Source: Mycobacterium syngnathidarum (GTDB taxonomy: Bacteria; Actinomycetota; Actinomycetes; Mycobacteriales; Mycobacteriaceae). From it: DNA of 14,079 nt. Numbering within the stretch: the stretch's first letter is position 1; each line of letters opens with the position of its first letter. Positions 12,833-14,079 of the stretch are shown one piece after another. The translations under genes and the position numbers were made by a program. The DNA is taken from assembly GCF_001942625.1 (NCBI RefSeq), contig NZ_MLCL01000018.1, forward strand, positions 1 to 14,079, given 5' to 3'. The notes below the pieces were generated by a model. It was not told where the DNA came from and made no database searches. It saw only the letters and a list, made by a program, of their open reading frames with translations.

Positions 12833-12935
12833 CCTCGCTGTGCGCAGGGCTGCGGCAAAGGTCGCTGTAGCTGCCAGCGAAAAGACTGGTCGGCCGGTCG
12901 ATCCACGGGTGAAGAAACTGGCCGAATCCCGCTGA
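12780..12935 (+). CDS. 51-aa basic hypothetical protein
   Basis: The frame begins MTTPTPKKSDRRQP and ends RVKKLAESR; it is Lys/Arg/Ala-rich and may form one amphipathic helix at about 15-33. GGAGGG (12772-12777) lies just before the ATG, slightly closer than ideal. It overlaps the end of the membrane-protein gene by 53 nt in another frame, implying coupled expression. Codon third positions are mostly G/C. Its position as last gene of the tap/tpg-like operon and its charge suggest a nucleic-acid-binding accessory, but nothing identifies it. Confidence 0.5.
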   Translation: MTTPTPKKSDRRQPVVRSLAVRRAAAKVAVAASEKTGRPVDPRVKKLAESR

Positions 12936-12944
12936 GCCCCAAAG

Positions 12945-12980
12945 CGCTGATTGTGTAACACACCGTGTACACAATCAGCG
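12945..12980. terminator. Perfect 12-bp inverted repeat between convergent genes
   Basis: CGCTGATTGTGT (12945-12956) and ACACAATCAGCG (12969-12980) form a perfect 12-bp stem with a 12-nt loop. It lies ten bases after the 51-aa gene and eleven before the stop of the convergent GntR-type gene, so a bidirectional terminator is the simplest reading. There is no clear U-tract. Its inner sequence contains GTGTACACA, shared with the palindrome at 9813-9828, so a protein-binding role is also possible. Confidence 0.6.
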
Positions 12981-12991
12981 GGGGCACAGGG

Positions 12992-14020
12992 TCAGTCCGT
13001 GAAGAACCCTTCGGTCCACTGTTCGGGGCCGTACAGCTCATAGTTGGCGTTGGCGTCGTGCTGCTCGCCGGTTGCGTAGTAGGCAGCGCCGGCCGTTGCT
13101 GTGGTGGCTTCGCCCGCGGGCTGGGGACGCGGGTCCGGTGGTGTGCTGCTGGGTTCGTCCTCGTCACCCGTCCAGTCCGAGATGTAGGTGAGACGGCGCA
13201 GGGGTTCGAAGTAGCTCAGCGGTTTTCTGACCCACGTGTTGCTGATGCAGGCAAGCCACTGGAGTTCCTTGGTTTCGTCATCGCGGATGCACACCGCGTG
13301 CGATGTTTCGATGGGGTCGGCTCCCAATGCCAGAGAGCGCACCCGCCACCACTGTCCGCAGTGGGGTGTTTGAGCGCCGGCGAGCTCGCCGCGCAGGGTG
13401 CGCAGCGCTACCAGGGTCTCGTTGACTGACGCTTCGAGCGCGTCGAGTCGATCCACTGCCGCTGCCGTTGTCGTCGCCGGTGGGGGTGTCATTGCCGCGA
13501 CGATGTACCGGCTATCGCGGTTTTCTACCAGGCCCTCGGTGATCAGTTGGGCGTACGCGTGGCGACCGTGATTCGAGGTCGTTCCGAAATGCCATTCAAG
13601 CTGTTCCGGCTTGGGAAGTTCGTCGCCGACCGCGTAGACGCCGGCCTCGATCTTCCCGCGCACGTACCGGTACATCTGGCGGTACAGTGCGCCTTCCCAC
13701 TGGGCAGGGCGTTGCACACGGGGTCGGGTGAGTTCGGGTGGTAGCTCTATCGGGGGCACAGTGCCGGAGAGTCGACACAGCGTCGCAGACGCCAGGACTG
13801 TACCGTCTGCTTGAAGGGTCATCACCGGATAGTTCGGTGCGACCGCATCATCGGCCATGAACGCTGCTACCTGGCCGCGCCACCGCTGCTCCTGTTGAGG
13901 CGGCACATCTGGGTATACGTTCCGCAGCGCGAGCGCGACAGCTTCTCCAAGAATCTCGCCTGGCACGACCCCCTCTAGGTTTCTCCCGTTCCGACTAACG
14001 CTGAACTGGTAGGTATCCAT
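12992..14020 (-). CDS. GntR-type winged-helix regulator
   Basis: This 342-aa protein starts at an ATG (14020) with only a weak upstream ribosome binding site. Residues 1-100 are an uncharacterised N-domain (MDTYQFSVSRNGRNLEG). Residues 111-175 match the GntR DNA-binding domain: LYRQMYRYVRGKIEAGVYAVGDELPKPEQL, then FGTTSNHGRHAYAQLITEGLVENRDSRYIV, the usual GxxLPxxxxLaxxfgvSxxtvxxAlxxLxxeGlV pattern. Residues 188-215 are a predicted helix or coiled coil, possibly for dimerisation, and the rest (220-342) is a variable domain with an acidic, Pro-rich stretch at about 285-305. GntR-like proteins on actinobacterial plasmids often repress transfer or maintenance genes (KorSA type). The usual GntR layout has the HTH at the N-terminus, so the central position here is unusual. 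The 59 bp upstream to the window edge hold no recognised site. Confidence 0.8.
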   Translation of the reverse strand: MDTYQFSVSRNGRNLEGVVPGEILGEAVALALRNVYPDVPPQQEQRWRGQVAAFMADDAVAPNYPVMTLQADGTVLASATLCRLSGTVPPIELPPELTRPRVQRPAQWEGALYRQMYRYVRGKIEAGVYAVGDELPKPEQLEWHFGTTSNHGRHAYAQLITEGLVENRDSRYIVAAMTPPPATTTAAAVDRLDALEASVNETLVALRTLRGELAGAQTPHCGQWWRVRSLALGADPIETSHAVCIRDDETKELQWLACISNTWVRKPLSYFEPLRRLTYISDWTGDEDEPSSTPPDPRPQPAGEATTATAGAAYYATGEQHDANANYELYGPEQWTEGFFTD

Positions 14021-14079
14021 GCTGCCGATTGTCCACGTCAGAGGCAGTTGCGGTGTGTTCGGCGCAGACTGTGCATGGT

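Noticed and set aside
1..14079. Telomere or terminal inverted repeat at a window edge
   Set aside because: The left edge lies inside an open HTH gene and the right edge is ordinary upstream sequence; no stacked palindromes occur at either end.

Overview
The window is GC-rich DNA that reads as accessory, plasmid-type DNA of a mycobacterium or close relative, probably a LINEAR plasmid. The actinobacterial signs are strong third-position GC, GTG starts, 1-8 nt gene overlaps, and proteins resembling mycobacterial type VII (ESX) secretion-associated proteins. The plasmid signs are a small ParA/ribbon-helix-helix partition pair, a winged-helix Rep-like protein with iteron-like repeats, and a two-gene operon resembling the Streptomyces telomere pair tap-tpg. 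No rRNA, tRNA, IS element or CRISPR array was seen. Both ends lie in or near ordinary genes, so no telomere is included.

Layout. (1) 1-1160: a truncated HTH gene (minus) and a sigma-like/HTH regulator (plus) diverge from an AT-rich spacer with two operator-like inverted repeats. (2) 1349-5481, minus strand: a compact operon transcribed from 5481 downwards, encoding an EspC-like small protein, a single-pass membrane protein, a long EspK-like protein with a Pro/Ser/Gly/Ala-rich middle, and a HAD-family hydrolase. No ESX machine genes (EccA-E, MycP, EsxA/B) are present. (3) 5482-5934: a gene-free stretch full of short direct and inverted repeats. (4) 5935-7851, plus: a small ribbon-helix-helix protein, two strong hairpins, then the Rep-like gene, whose 3' end carries four exact GTGCGCCA repeats and one variant at about helical-turn spacing. 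(5) 7821-9709, minus: parA, a ribbon-helix-helix parB-type gene and an unknown Trp/Arg-rich gene, linked by 8-nt overlaps. (6) 9710-9843: the divergent par/tap spacer, with several repeats and a perfect 16-bp palindrome. (7) 9844-12935, plus: a Tap-like protein with what look like family-B DNA polymerase palm motifs, a Tpg-like protein, a small membrane protein and a 51-aa basic protein. (8) 12945-12980: a perfect 12-bp inverted repeat between convergent genes. (9) 12992-14020, minus: a GntR-type winged-helix regulator.

How it fits together: Rep and its repeats would start replication, ParA/ParB would segregate the copies, and Tap/Tpg-like proteins would complete and protect linear ends. The ESX-associated operon looks like cargo relying on a secretion machine encoded elsewhere. 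Family names rest on motif recognition and remembered sequences, not on database searches.
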